A DNA stretch of 64,000 nucleotides from JBAXTE01 sp963556065 (GTDB lineage: Bacteria; Bacteroidota; Bacteroidia; Bacteroidales; WCHB1-69): the NCBI GenBank assembly GCA_963556065.3, contig CAUVYH020000005.1:248001-312000 (forward strand). The letters run 5' to 3'. Positions 8,262-16,154 of this stretch are shown in pieces. Both the position numbers and the translations under genes were made by a program. The notes under the pieces are model-generated. The model ran no database searches. It was not told the origin of the DNA and saw only the letters and a list, made by a program, of their open reading frames with translations. The number at the start of each line of letters is the position of its first letter. Position 1 is the stretch's first letter.

Positions 8262-8500
8262 CCTCCTCCTGTTTTTCCGCCATTGGCTCCGGAAGAGCCT
8301 TCACGGTATGATTCAACACTGGTTTCGAAACTCTCCAATTGACGAGGTGACAGTTTCATGTCCTCGTCGTTCAGATACATTTTTTGGTAAGGCTTTACAT
8401 TAACGCATGAAGCAAATGCAAAGAGTAAACAAATTAAAACAACAATTTTTATGGATGCTCCTTTTGTTTTTTTAATAAAGTCTGTGATTTTGTCCTTCAT
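8246..8500 (-). CDS. DUF4266-family small lipoprotein
   Basis: The protein has 84 residues. An n-region with lysines and a hydrophobic core lead to the lipobox FASC (Cys about 32), then VNVKPYQKMYLNDEDMKL, which is the DUF4266 signature. The tail is GGKTGGGCGCN, a glycine-rich end with two cysteines that I recall as typical of the family. The cysteines could bind metal or form a disulfide with the neighbouring thioredoxin, but this is inference. It sits between apbE (6 bases away) and the DUF3570 barrel gene (overlap of 16 bases). Confidence 0.87.
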   Translation of the reverse strand: MKDKITDFIKKTKGASIKIVVLICLLFAFASCVNVKPYQKMYLNDEDMKLSPRQLESFETSVESYREGSSGANGGKTGGGCGCN

Positions 8501-8506
8501 AAGGTT

Positions 8507-9538
8507 TTATTTTCCAATGATTAATGCATGTTTTTGGCGTATATCTTCGGGTTGATAGTAGTTTAAGTTTATTCCGTTTGAACTGTGAATTTGATTGTTA
8601 TCATCGAAGAGAATGCAATTTATACCTTTTAGCTGATTAACCAGCCCTAATGCCTGATCTATCCCAAGGATAAAAACGCTGGTGCTTAATGCGTCCGATA
8701 GTTCCGGGTCGCTACAGATGATAGTAGCACTTTTCACCCCTCTGGAAGGATATCCTGTTTTAGGATTAATAATATGGGAATATCTTACCGAATCAATAAT
8801 CACAAAATGTTCATAGTTTCCGGAAGTTGACACTGCTGTTTCTCCGATTTCGAGCCATGAAAACACTGTTTTTTTATCATTCGGATTTGAAATACCGATA
8901 GACCAAGGACTATTTCCCATTTTTCCCCAAGTAATCAAATCGCCTCCGGCTTTTACCATTGCATTTTCAATGCCGACCCGTTTCATTGCTTCTTTGCATT
9001 TTTTTACGGCATATCCTTTGCCAACGGCTCCATATCCGATTTTCATTCCCTTTTTTTTCAAAAAGATCGTTTGGTCAATTTCATTAAGTTCTATGTTTCT
9101 ATAGTTTATTAACGGTAAAATTGAATCTATCTGAGCCTGAGAAGGAACCTTGGTGAGGGTGCTGTCGAAATGCCAAAGTTTACTTGCGGCAAACCATGAA
9201 AGATCAAAAGCACCATTGGTAAGGATTGAAATTTTTTGACAACGTTTAGTCAGGTCAAACAATTCTTTGCTTACTCGTACAGGCTTAATCCCTGCATTTT
9301 GATTCACAGTCGAAACTTCCGTGCCGGGAATAAACTCCGAAAAAATCAATTCAACTCTTGTTGCTTCGTCAAGTGCTGTTTTTATGCCAAGATCAATCAG
9401 ACTATCCGTTGGTGCAAAGATTGTAATTTCAAAATTAGACCCCATGCGTCCATGGTATTCGGTGCGCTGGATTAAGTTTTGAGACGATAATTCAAAAACC
9501 AAAGTCATTAATGATAGGAATATTCCAACCTTTTTCAT
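8507..9538 (-). CDS. apbE: FAD:protein FMN transferase ApbE
   Basis: The protein has 343 residues with a signal peptide (to about residue 19, LSSQ), so it acts outside the cytoplasm. Family landmarks are present in order: GAVGKGYAVKK (flavin-binding loop), MVKAGGDLITWG (AGGD), TSGNYEHF and SHIINPKTGYPSRG (the H-I-NP-TG metal site). The enzyme moves FMN from FAD to a Thr or Ser in a Dxx(S/T)GA(T/S) motif of exported proteins. The likely substrate is the adjacent DUF2271 protein, 3 bases away, and perhaps its paralogue at 2.3-3.1 kb. The gene lies in the middle of a five-gene operon. Confidence 0.95.
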   Translation of the reverse strand: MKKVGIFLSLMTLVFELSSQNLIQRTEYHGRMGSNFEITIFAPTDSLIDLGIKTALDEATRVELIFSEFIPGTEVSTVNQNAGIKPVRVSKELFDLTKRCQKISILTNGAFDLSWFAASKLWHFDSTLTKVPSQAQIDSILPLINYRNIELNEIDQTIFLKKKGMKIGYGAVGKGYAVKKCKEAMKRVGIENAMVKAGGDLITWGKMGNSPWSIGISNPNDKKTVFSWLEIGETAVSTSGNYEHFVIIDSVRYSHIINPKTGYPSRGVKSATIICSDPELSDALSTSVFILGIDQALGLVNQLKGINCILFDDNNQIHSSNGINLNYYQPEDIRQKHALIIGK

Positions 9539-9541
9539 CGT

Positions 9542-10315
9542 TTAATTTGATAAAATTACTCTTCCTGAATATTTTTTATCACCCATTGTGATATTATAAA
9601 GATAAACACCGTTCCTTAGTCGCTCGCCGTTTGCAGAAGTTCCATCCCACGTGATTGTTGCAGCCTTGTTATCCAAAGAAGCTACTTTTTTTCCGGTTAT
9701 GTCGTACAAATCAACAAAAATCCGATCATTTGAATTGGTAACGACAAAATTTAACTGGTTTTTGAATGGATTCGGGAAAACGGACAGGTTCAATGGGAGG
9801 CCGTTTTCTGCAATGCTTGAAGGAGTTGGAGTCCAGATTAATGATATCCCCGACAATTTGGAATCGGTAGGTGCTAACGATTGTGCATTGGATCCTTTGG
9901 TCCATGTAAATGAGGTATATGCTCCCTGATAATCGCCATCTGTAAATTCAATCCAGACTTTGTAATCGCCATCTGCAACCAATGCCTGACTTACATTTTT
10001 ACCATTCCACGAAACAGTGTGTGTTTGGTGATTAGGCAATGTAGATCCGGTAATAGCATCCGTAACATTTGATGCTGAATTGGCTCTCCATTGATAAAGA
10101 TATTGCACTCTCTGACCGGCCATTTTTTTAAGCGTTTTTATAAATGTACCGGAGGCATTTGTAACCCAGATTGCCATGATGTTTTTTGGCTGGTAAGTGC
10201 CAAATTGATTAATGGTTGTAGCTGTAAAGGTTAAAGTGCCGGATGTTTGTGAGAATATTCCGAAAGAGAATAAAACCAACACGGTGGATAATAGCGGTTT
10301 CAATAGGTTTTTCAT
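9542..10315 (-). CDS. DUF2271 protein with T9SS type A sorting domain, probable FMN carrier
   Basis: The protein has 257 residues. After a signal peptide ending FSQ (about 23), a DUF2271 domain (about 25-160) carries KNIMAIWVTN and HTVSWNGKN. A type A T9SS sorting domain (about 175-257) has VFPNPFKN, DLYDITGKKV and GRVILSN. Residues 86-92 are DAITGST, close to the ApbE target motif, with Thr92 in the acceptor position. The protein would be exported, flavinylated and sorted by T9SS. Its gene is directly upstream of apbE and downstream of a thioredoxin gene. It is shorter than the paralogue at 2.3 kb and has a different acceptor residue. Confidence 0.9.
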   Translation of the reverse strand: MKNLLKPLLSTVLVLFSFGIFSQTSGTLTFTATTINQFGTYQPKNIMAIWVTNASGTFIKTLKKMAGQRVQYLYQWRANSASNVTDAITGSTLPNHQTHTVSWNGKNVSQALVADGDYKVWIEFTDGDYQGAYTSFTWTKGSNAQSLAPTDSKLSGISLIWTPTPSSIAENGLPLNLSVFPNPFKNQLNFVVTNSNDRIFVDLYDITGKKVASLDNKAATITWDGTSANGERLRNGVYLYNITMGDKKYSGRVILSN

Positions 10316-10355
10316 GAAACTAATTTTTAGTAGTTATTAATAATATGACTAGAGC

Positions 10356-10829
10356 CTATTTTCTATTAAGCAACGATTCTAAATTTGAAATGTATTCGGT
10401 CGGGTCTAAATCCAAATAGCCCGAAGTGGCTAGTATTTTGCCCTCAAGATCTATAATTACGACTAAAGGGAATGTCCCCTCCATATTGTACTTAGAAGCT
10501 AATTCATCGTTGTGTGCTTGTTGTTCTGCGGAAAGCTTGTTTTTTGATTTTCGTGGAAAGTCCAGATTCAGCAACACGAAATGATTCTTGGCGTATGCAG
10601 AAAAGGTGCCCGTAAGTAGGATTTGAGATTTAAGTTTCATACAAGGTTTGCACCAATCGGAACCACTAAAAACAAGCATAATAGGAAGGTGCTTTTCTGC
10701 GGCTGCAACTTTTGCTTCTGTGATATTACGTACCCATAATGTAGAGTCAAATTTTTCAACTTGTTGCGCTATTGTTGTAAAACTCAGAAAAAGAATTAAT
10801 GAGATTCCGGATATGATTTTTGTTTTCAT
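10356..10829 (-). CDS. Periplasmic thioredoxin-like protein
   Basis: The protein has 157 residues with a signal peptide ending TIAQ (about 21). The thioredoxin fold shows LPIMLVFSGSDWCKPCMKL, with the redox pair C-K-P-C at about residues 60-63, and the later cis-proline loop GTFPLVVIID. It probably works as a reductase or cytochrome/disulfide partner in the periplasm. It is the first gene of the operon that continues with DUF2271, apbE, DUF4266 and DUF3570, so it may keep cysteines of these proteins (for example the CGC tail of the DUF4266 protein) reduced. That pairing is inferred from order. Confidence 0.9.
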   Translation of the reverse strand: MKTKIISGISLILFLSFTTIAQQVEKFDSTLWVRNITEAKVAAAEKHLPIMLVFSGSDWCKPCMKLKSQILLTGTFSAYAKNHFVLLNLDFPRKSKNKLSAEQQAHNDELASKYNMEGTFPLVVIIDLEGKILATSGYLDLDPTEYISNLESLLNRK

Positions 10830-10888
10830 TGATTTTTATCTTTTTACTATAACAGCCAATGATCTTAAAAGTTTGAAAGGATTGGATA

Positions 10889-10914
10889 TAAAAAAAGGAG
10901 GTTTTTCAACCTCC
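10889..10914 (-). terminator. Intrinsic terminator of the tRNA gene
   Basis: On the minus strand GGAGGTT, loop GAAA and AACCTCC are followed by at least six T. It begins three bases past the tRNA 3' end. Confidence 0.9.
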
Positions 10915-10917
10915 TTG

Positions 10918-10999
10918 TACCCGGAGCCGGGATCGAACCGGCACGGGTTACCCCACTGGTTTTTGAGACCAGCGCGTCTACCTATTCCGCCATCCGGGC
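10918..10999 (-). tRNA. tRNA-Leu (anticodon CAA)
   Basis: The 82-base cloverleaf has acceptor strands GCCCGGA and TCCGGGT, D-arm GCG...CGC, and anticodon stem CTGGT/ACCAG with loop CTCAAAA, giving anticodon CAA that reads the UUG leucine codon. A long variable arm follows (class II tRNA). The T-arm is GCCGG-TTCGATC-CCGGC. The CCA end is not encoded. Confidence 0.97.
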
Positions 11000-11115
11000 A
11001 GTAATTGTTTGTTTTTTTCTTCAATTAACGGACGACAAAGTTACGGCTTTTTTTTTATTTAGCAACAAGATTTTTTTTTTATTTTTTAAAAGTAAAATCG
11101 TATTGATTTTTATTT

Positions 11116-11123
11116 TATTTTTG
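11116..11123 (+). promoter_or_regulatory. Probable -7 box of prs
   Basis: TATTTTTG fits TAnnTTTG and lies about 40 bases ahead of the ATG. No TTG is found at the expected upstream spacing, so only the -7 half is supported. Confidence 0.45.
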
Positions 11124-11163
11124 CATCGATTTATTTATTTAAACAATTTAAAATCAAATATTT

Positions 11164-12108
11164 ATGTCTTCTTTAGTTACGTTAGTCTCCGGAAATGCAA
11201 CTAGGTATTTGTCGGAAAAAATTGCTAAGGAGTTTGGAAAAAGTCTTGGCAATGTTACGTTATCTACGTTCAGTGATGGTGAATTTCAGCCTTGTTATGA
11301 GGAAACATTGCGTGGCAACGAAGTATTTATTATTCAATCGACCTTTGCTCCGGCAGAAAACTTGCTGGAGCTTTTAATGTTGGTTGATGCCGCTAAACGC
11401 GCTTCTGCTCACAACATTATTGCTGTGGTTCCGTATTTTGGCTTCGCTCGTCAGGATCGTAAGGATAAGCCGCGTGTTCCGATAGGGGCTAAACTAATGG
11501 CTAATTTATTGATGGCTGCGGGGGTTAATAGACTTATTACTATGGATTTACATGCCGATCAAATTCAGGGTTTCTTTGATGTGCCGGTGGATCACATGTA
11601 TGCTTCCAGTATTTTTGTTCCGTATCTGCAATCTTTAAATCTTCCTAATCTTTGTATGGCATCTCCTGATACCGGTGGAACTCGTAGAGCTGCAGCCTAT
11701 GCAAAGTTTTTGAATGGCGATTTGGCTATTGGGTTTAAGCAACGAGCTAAAGCTAATGTAATTGAAAAGTTGCAAATTATTGGAGATGTGAAAGATAAAA
11801 ATGTAATTCTTGTGGATGACATTATTGATACAGCAGGTACCATTACCAAAGCTGCCGATAAAATTATGGAGCAAGGGGCCAAAACCGTTCGAGCCGTTTG
11901 TACTCATCCGATTCTTTCGGGAAATGCTATTGAACGCATCGAAAATTCTTCATTGGTTGAGGTGATTTGTAGCGACACAATTCCTTTGCGCAATCCTTGC
12001 CAAAAAGTAAAACAACTCTCTGTGAGCCCGCTTTTTGCCAATGTTATCAGAGGCGTTGTAAATGGAGAATCAATCAGTAACAACTTTAAATTTGCTACAA
12101 TCATGTAG
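11164..12108 (+). CDS. prs: Ribose-phosphate pyrophosphokinase
   Basis: The 314-residue enzyme makes PRPP from ribose 5-phosphate and ATP for nucleotide, His and Trp synthesis. Seen in order: FSDGEFQPCYEE near the N-terminus, the catalytic flexible loop PYFGFARQDRKDKPR, the metal-binding MDLHADQIQGFFD, and the PRPP-binding loop VILVDDIIDTAGT. Length is normal for class I PRPP synthases. It is a single gene between the tRNA (opposite strand) and a strong terminator. Confidence 0.97.
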   Translation: MSSLVTLVSGNATRYLSEKIAKEFGKSLGNVTLSTFSDGEFQPCYEETLRGNEVFIIQSTFAPAENLLELLMLVDAAKRASAHNIIAVVPYFGFARQDRKDKPRVPIGAKLMANLLMAAGVNRLITMDLHADQIQGFFDVPVDHMYASSIFVPYLQSLNLPNLCMASPDTGGTRRAAAYAKFLNGDLAIGFKQRAKANVIEKLQIIGDVKDKNVILVDDIIDTAGTITKAADKIMEQGAKTVRAVCTHPILSGNAIERIENSSLVEVICSDTIPLRNPCQKVKQLSVSPLFANVIRGVVNGESISNNFKFATIM

Positions 12109-12123
12109 TTATTGAGTCCATCA

Positions 12124-12157
12124 TAAAAAAAGGTCGGGTTAACCCGACCTTTTTTTA
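12124..12157. terminator. Bidirectional terminator between prs and the S46 peptidase gene
   Basis: A perfect 10-bp inverted repeat (AGGTCGGGTT / AACCCGACCT, 12131-12150) is flanked by A-runs and T-runs, so it can end transcription from both convergent genes. Confidence 0.93.
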
Positions 12158-12174
12158 TGATGATATGAATTAGG

Positions 12175-14331
12175 TTATTGAATAATATTCAACTCATCAA
12201 TGATGTTTTTAGCTCCGGCATATTTATCAATAATAAATAAGACATAACGGGCATCAACTACAATCGTGCGTTGGAGTTTCGGTTCAAAGGCAATATCACC
12301 ACTCATCGCTTCCCAGTTGCCATCAAACGCAGATCCGATGTAATGTCCATCGGCATTAATTACCGGGCTACCCGAGTTTCCTCCGGTAATGTCGGTGTTT
12401 GCTATGAAACATACGGGTAAATGGCCGTCTTTTCCATATCTGCCGAAATCTTTTGCTTTTAATAAGTCAACAAGCTTTTTAGGAACCACGAACTCTTCAT
12501 TAGTAGAATCTGCTTTTTCCAGAATACCTTGTTCTGTGGTAAAATAGTTATATAATACGCCATCGGCAGGAGTGTAATCCATTACCTTTCCATAAGTCAT
12601 TCGCATGGTAGAGTTGGCATCCGGAGCATATTTGATTGTTGGGTTCATTGCTCTAATTCCGGCAATAAACAAGCGTTTAGCTTTTTCAAAAGTTTCATTG
12701 CCGCTCATATCGGCTTGCAACGACATATACATTTTTATAAGTGAATTCGACATTTTTAGAATAGGATCATTATCCCAAACTTTCAATTTAGGTTTTTCTA
12801 AAAATTTATTGAAAGATTCGGAAGTGGAGAAAATTGTTTTAGCATAGCAATCTGTAGCCATTTTCTTAAAATCTCCCTTGTATTTCTTATTTAGTTCTGT
12901 AAGGTATTCCGGACGATACTTTTCTTCTAAATCGGTGGTGTATAGCTCCATCATTTTGCCAAAAATATCGCGATCAATCGGCATATAATAGTCTTTATAA
13001 AACTCCTCGGCAATTTTGCGGAAAGGAGCTAGTTCTTCGGGCGTGATTTTGTCTTTCTTCAAAATGTTGCCCAAGCCATTCAGTTTATAAACGAAATAGG
13101 TGAGTTCGACTCCGATAAGTGTTTCTTGAAAAAACCAGAAGCGTTTTTGAACTTGAGCTTGCATCGAAGTTTTTACGGATGATTCAATATCCTTAAGAAC
13201 ATTGCCGTATTTTGCAGTTCGTTCCGGATCGGCTTTTACCCATGCATCAAATTGATTTTCGAGTGTTCTTTTTTTACCAAAGACATCTAAATTATTTAAT
13301 CCTTTGCTCTGTCCGATGTAATATTTCCAGTAGTTGGCCGATTGGGCATATTTGGAGGAATATTGAATACGAACGGCATCGCTTTTGTCCATGTACGATT
13401 TCATGATGTCTTGCTTTGCACCACGCAGTTTTATAACGGTGGGGGCTTCTTGCTGCAAAACTTCAGTAATGCCGTACGAGGATAAGTAACGATTTGTTCT
13501 GCCGGGGTATCCCCAAATCATAGCAAAATCGTCTTTTTTAACACCTTTAATGTTTACGGGAAGATAATGTTTTGGAGTGAGTGGAACATTTTCCTTGTTA
13601 TATGCTCTTGGGGAGCCGTCGGGAGCGCAATACACCCTGAAAATAGAGAAGTCTCCGGTATGGCGGGGCCACATCCAGTTATCGGTGTCACCGCCAAATT
13701 TTCCTACGGCTGATGGAGGCGCTCCTACTAAACGAACATCCGTAAAAATTTCATATACAAACATGTAATATTCATTGCCGGCAAAGAACGATTTAATTTC
13801 AACTTCATATTTTCCTTTTTCAGAAGCTTCTTTCTTAAGCTTTCCAGCTACACTTTTAATTTTTGCAGCACGTTCCGATTCCGTCATTTTGTCGGTAACA
13901 TTTGCCATTACTTTTGAAGTAACGTCCTCCATTCTTACCATAAATGTAACGGTTAAATCAGGATTCGGTAGCTCTTCGGCTTTTGAATATGCCCAAAAAC
14001 CATTGGTTAGATAATCATGATCTACCGTACTATGTTGTTGAATAGATTCGTACCCGCAATGGTGATTGGTAAATATCAGCCCTTGGTTTGATACGATTTC
14101 TCCCGTACATCCGCCTCCAAATTGAACAATAGCATCTTTTAAACTTGCATGGTTGATGCTGTATAATTCTTCCGCAGAAAGCTTTAACCCTGCTTTTTGC
14201 ATATCTACGTAGTTTAGACGCTCAACAAGCATTGGAAGCCACATCCCCTCATCAGGTGGATTGCCGGCAAACGCGCGCTGTATGCCTAACAGTGCAATAA
14301 AGGCATACACAAATAATTTTGATTTTGACAT
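12175..14331 (-). CDS. S46-family dipeptidyl-peptidase, DPP7-like
   Basis: The protein has 718 residues and a signal peptide ending RAFA (about 22). It removes dipeptides from oligopeptide N-termini in the periplasm. The chymotrypsin-like triad is visible: TNHHCGY (His about 91) and TGGNSGSP (Ser653). Near the C-terminus FDGNWEAMSGDI has Gly678, 25 residues after the catalytic Ser. From memory this is the spacing of Gly673 in DPP7, where acid-specific DPP11 has Arg. A preference for hydrophobic P1 residues is therefore likely. The length is normal for S46. It stands alone after a bidirectional terminator. It fits an amino-acid-fermenting or protein-degrading lifestyle together with the DPP4 at 32.5 kb. 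Confidence 0.93.
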   Translation of the reverse strand: MSKSKLFVYAFIALLGIQRAFAGNPPDEGMWLPMLVERLNYVDMQKAGLKLSAEELYSINHASLKDAIVQFGGGCTGEIVSNQGLIFTNHHCGYESIQQHSTVDHDYLTNGFWAYSKAEELPNPDLTVTFMVRMEDVTSKVMANVTDKMTESERAAKIKSVAGKLKKEASEKGKYEVEIKSFFAGNEYYMFVYEIFTDVRLVGAPPSAVGKFGGDTDNWMWPRHTGDFSIFRVYCAPDGSPRAYNKENVPLTPKHYLPVNIKGVKKDDFAMIWGYPGRTNRYLSSYGITEVLQQEAPTVIKLRGAKQDIMKSYMDKSDAVRIQYSSKYAQSANYWKYYIGQSKGLNNLDVFGKKRTLENQFDAWVKADPERTAKYGNVLKDIESSVKTSMQAQVQKRFWFFQETLIGVELTYFVYKLNGLGNILKKDKITPEELAPFRKIAEEFYKDYYMPIDRDIFGKMMELYTTDLEEKYRPEYLTELNKKYKGDFKKMATDCYAKTIFSTSESFNKFLEKPKLKVWDNDPILKMSNSLIKMYMSLQADMSGNETFEKAKRLFIAGIRAMNPTIKYAPDANSTMRMTYGKVMDYTPADGVLYNYFTTEQGILEKADSTNEEFVVPKKLVDLLKAKDFGRYGKDGHLPVCFIANTDITGGNSGSPVINADGHYIGSAFDGNWEAMSGDIAFEPKLQRTIVVDARYVLFIIDKYAGAKNIIDELNIIQ

Positions 14332-14493
14332 ATTTGATTTTTTTGGTAATAATAATTTTTCTGATACAAAAATAAGTTATTTATCCGGTAGTCATGCTAT
14401 TTTTTTAGGTGTTTTCTTAATCGATATCTCTTTTTTCGATAACATTGCACATTGTTGAGTTAAAATACATACTTTATGGGGTGAACCAAAAAT

Positions 14494-14525
14494 AAAAAAA
14501 CATCCCTTTGGGCGAAAGGGATGTT
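14494..14525 (-). terminator. Orphan intrinsic terminator
   Basis: On the minus strand AACATCCCTTT, loop CGCCC and AAAGGGATGTT are followed by a run of T, an 11-bp perfect stem. No minus-strand gene lies between it and the plus-strand gene at 15006, so the transcript it would end is unknown. Confidence 0.75.
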
Positions 14526-14981
14526 TTAGCTTGGGAATAAACAACATTGTAGCAGAATTTCATATAAGACATATCAGGAGCAACATCTTTTTAGTCAGTC
14601 TGCATTGGTAAGACAATCATTCTTAACGGTTTGGTTGCCTGATTAAATAAATATTTTTATCATGGTATATTATTGATTACCAGGTTGATATGTGTTTTGT
14701 TTTTTGAAAGTGTAATATTAACGATAAAAGTGTTGTATAAATTAGGTAAATAACTGCTTCTAGGAATTGAAGATACGCTTTTGCTTTTCGCTTTTGCTAT
14801 ATTGTTTTAACGTTTTTTAAAAATAAATTGTGAGCAAGCAAACTTTTATTTTTATTTTTATCATCCACAATATCAGCTCTATATATATAGAAGAAATAGA
14901 AAATGTTCAATTCGAAATGTTTTAGCCGCACGGGCTGACGGTAAATTATTAAAATGGAAGGTTATAAATATTAAATTTGCA

Positions 14982-14989
14982 TAAAATAT
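14982..14989 (+). promoter_or_regulatory. Probable -7 box of the acyltransferase gene
   Basis: TAAATTTG, 16 bases ahead of the ATG at 15006, fits TAnnTTTG. No TTG at the usual upstream distance. Confidence 0.45.
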
Positions 14990-15005
14990 TTTACGTAAAT
15001 TTATA

Positions 15006-16154
15006 ATGGAAAACGAATCGTTTCAAAAAATACGCCCTTATTTTGATAATGAAGTAAATGATGCGGTAAACAGACTTCTTCAGCAAGATGGATTTAGAGG
15101 GTTCTTAAAAAAGTTTTTATTTCCAAATAATTTAGAAGAAGGGCTTAAGAAAGTATCACAAATTAATTCAATTCGGGAATTTCAAGAAATAGTTTCCAGT
15201 GTGTTCTTTGAATCTATTATAGCACAAACGATTAAGGAATTTAAGATAAAAGGGCTGTCTAATATCGACAAAAAGAAAAGATATGTTTTTGTCTCCACAC
15301 ATCGCGATATCGTATTAGATTCGGCATTGCTTCAAATTGCTTTGTATCGTAATGGCTATGAAACTTTTCGTAGTGCAATCGGTAATAATTTAGTTCCTTC
15401 GAAACTACTCGAAGAGGTAGCGAAAATAAATAAGATGTTTTTGGTTATTCGTGATGGATCGGTGCGTGAAATGCTTGATAACTCATTGATGTTGTCAAAT
15501 TACATCAGAAAAAGCATTTTGGAAGACCATGAATCGGTGTGGATTGCCCAACGAAACGGAAGAACTAAGGATGGGAACGACATGACCCAGCAAGGGGTGT
15601 TGAAAATGTTGGCGCAAAGTAATAAAGGTGTTTTGATTTCAGGACTACAGGATTTAAACATTGTACCGCTTTCCATTTCGTATGAATATGAATCCTGCGA
15701 TGCGTTAAAAGCTCGAGAACTTGTTATTTCCAGCAAAAAGGTCTATGTTAAAGAACCGGATGAGGATTTTAACAGCATGAATACAGGCGTTTTGCAAAAC
15801 AAGGGGCGAGTGCAGATTAATATTGGCACACCGATTAACGATTTACTTGAGGAGATTGAATCATGCCGTCCGGCAAACGATATGCTTAAAGATATTACGC
15901 AACTTATCGACAGGCAGATCTATTTGGACTATAAATTATGGAGAACTAACTATATCGCTGCAGATATGATTGAAGGCAAGCAACAGTATGCTCAACATTA
16001 TTCTTCCAGCGAGAAGCAAGAGTTTGTTGATTATGTTGAAAGGTTAGTACAACATACAGATGTCGATAAAACCGAATTTAGGGATGTTTTGTTAAAAATG
16101 TATGCAAATCCTGTTTTTAATAAGGCTAAAATCCTAAAGCAAGCGTACCGTTAA
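15006..16154 (+). CDS. Glycerolphosphate acyltransferase-like protein (PlsC-type domain)
   Basis: The protein has 382 residues with no signal peptide. A PlsC-like domain runs from about residue 85 to 285: STHRDIVLDSALLQ (block I, with HxxxxxD in place of the usual HxxxxD), FLVIRDGS (block II-like), and a WIAQRNGRTKDG segment resembling the block III phosphate-binding FPEG-type loop. It would transfer an acyl group to glycerol phosphate or a lysophospholipid at the inner membrane face. I recall similar spacing in other Bacteroidota proteins of this group, so it may be a family trait. The 3' end overlaps the convergent Wzi-like gene by 29 bases. Confidence 0.8.
   Translation: MENESFQKIRPYFDNEVNDAVNRLLQQDGFRGFLKKFLFPNNLEEGLKKVSQINSIREFQEIVSSVFFESIIAQTIKEFKIKGLSNIDKKKRYVFVSTHRDIVLDSALLQIALYRNGYETFRSAIGNNLVPSKLLEEVAKINKMFLVIRDGSVREMLDNSLMLSNYIRKSILEDHESVWIAQRNGRTKDGNDMTQQGVLKMLAQSNKGVLISGLQDLNIVPLSISYEYESCDALKARELVISSKKVYVKEPDEDFNSMNTGVLQNKGRVQINIGTPINDLLEEIESCRPANDMLKDITQLIDRQIYLDYKLWRTNYIAADMIEGKQQYAQHYSSSEKQEFVDYVERLVQHTDVDKTEFRDVLLKMYANPVFNKAKILKQAYR

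Larger units (their letters stand above)
14332..15005. other. Long spacer with an orphan minus-strand terminator
   Basis: No protein-coding frame is convincing in this stretch of more than 600 bases. It holds the divergent promoter areas of the S46 gene and the acyltransferase gene. A strong terminator pointing left at 14494-14525 has no minus-strand gene before it. It may therefore end a small RNA transcribed leftwards from somewhere in 14530-14950. Confidence 0.5.

Noticed and set aside
8053..8319. Minus-strand frame across the DUF4266/DUF3570 junction
   Set aside because: It overlaps two well-supported genes in another frame.
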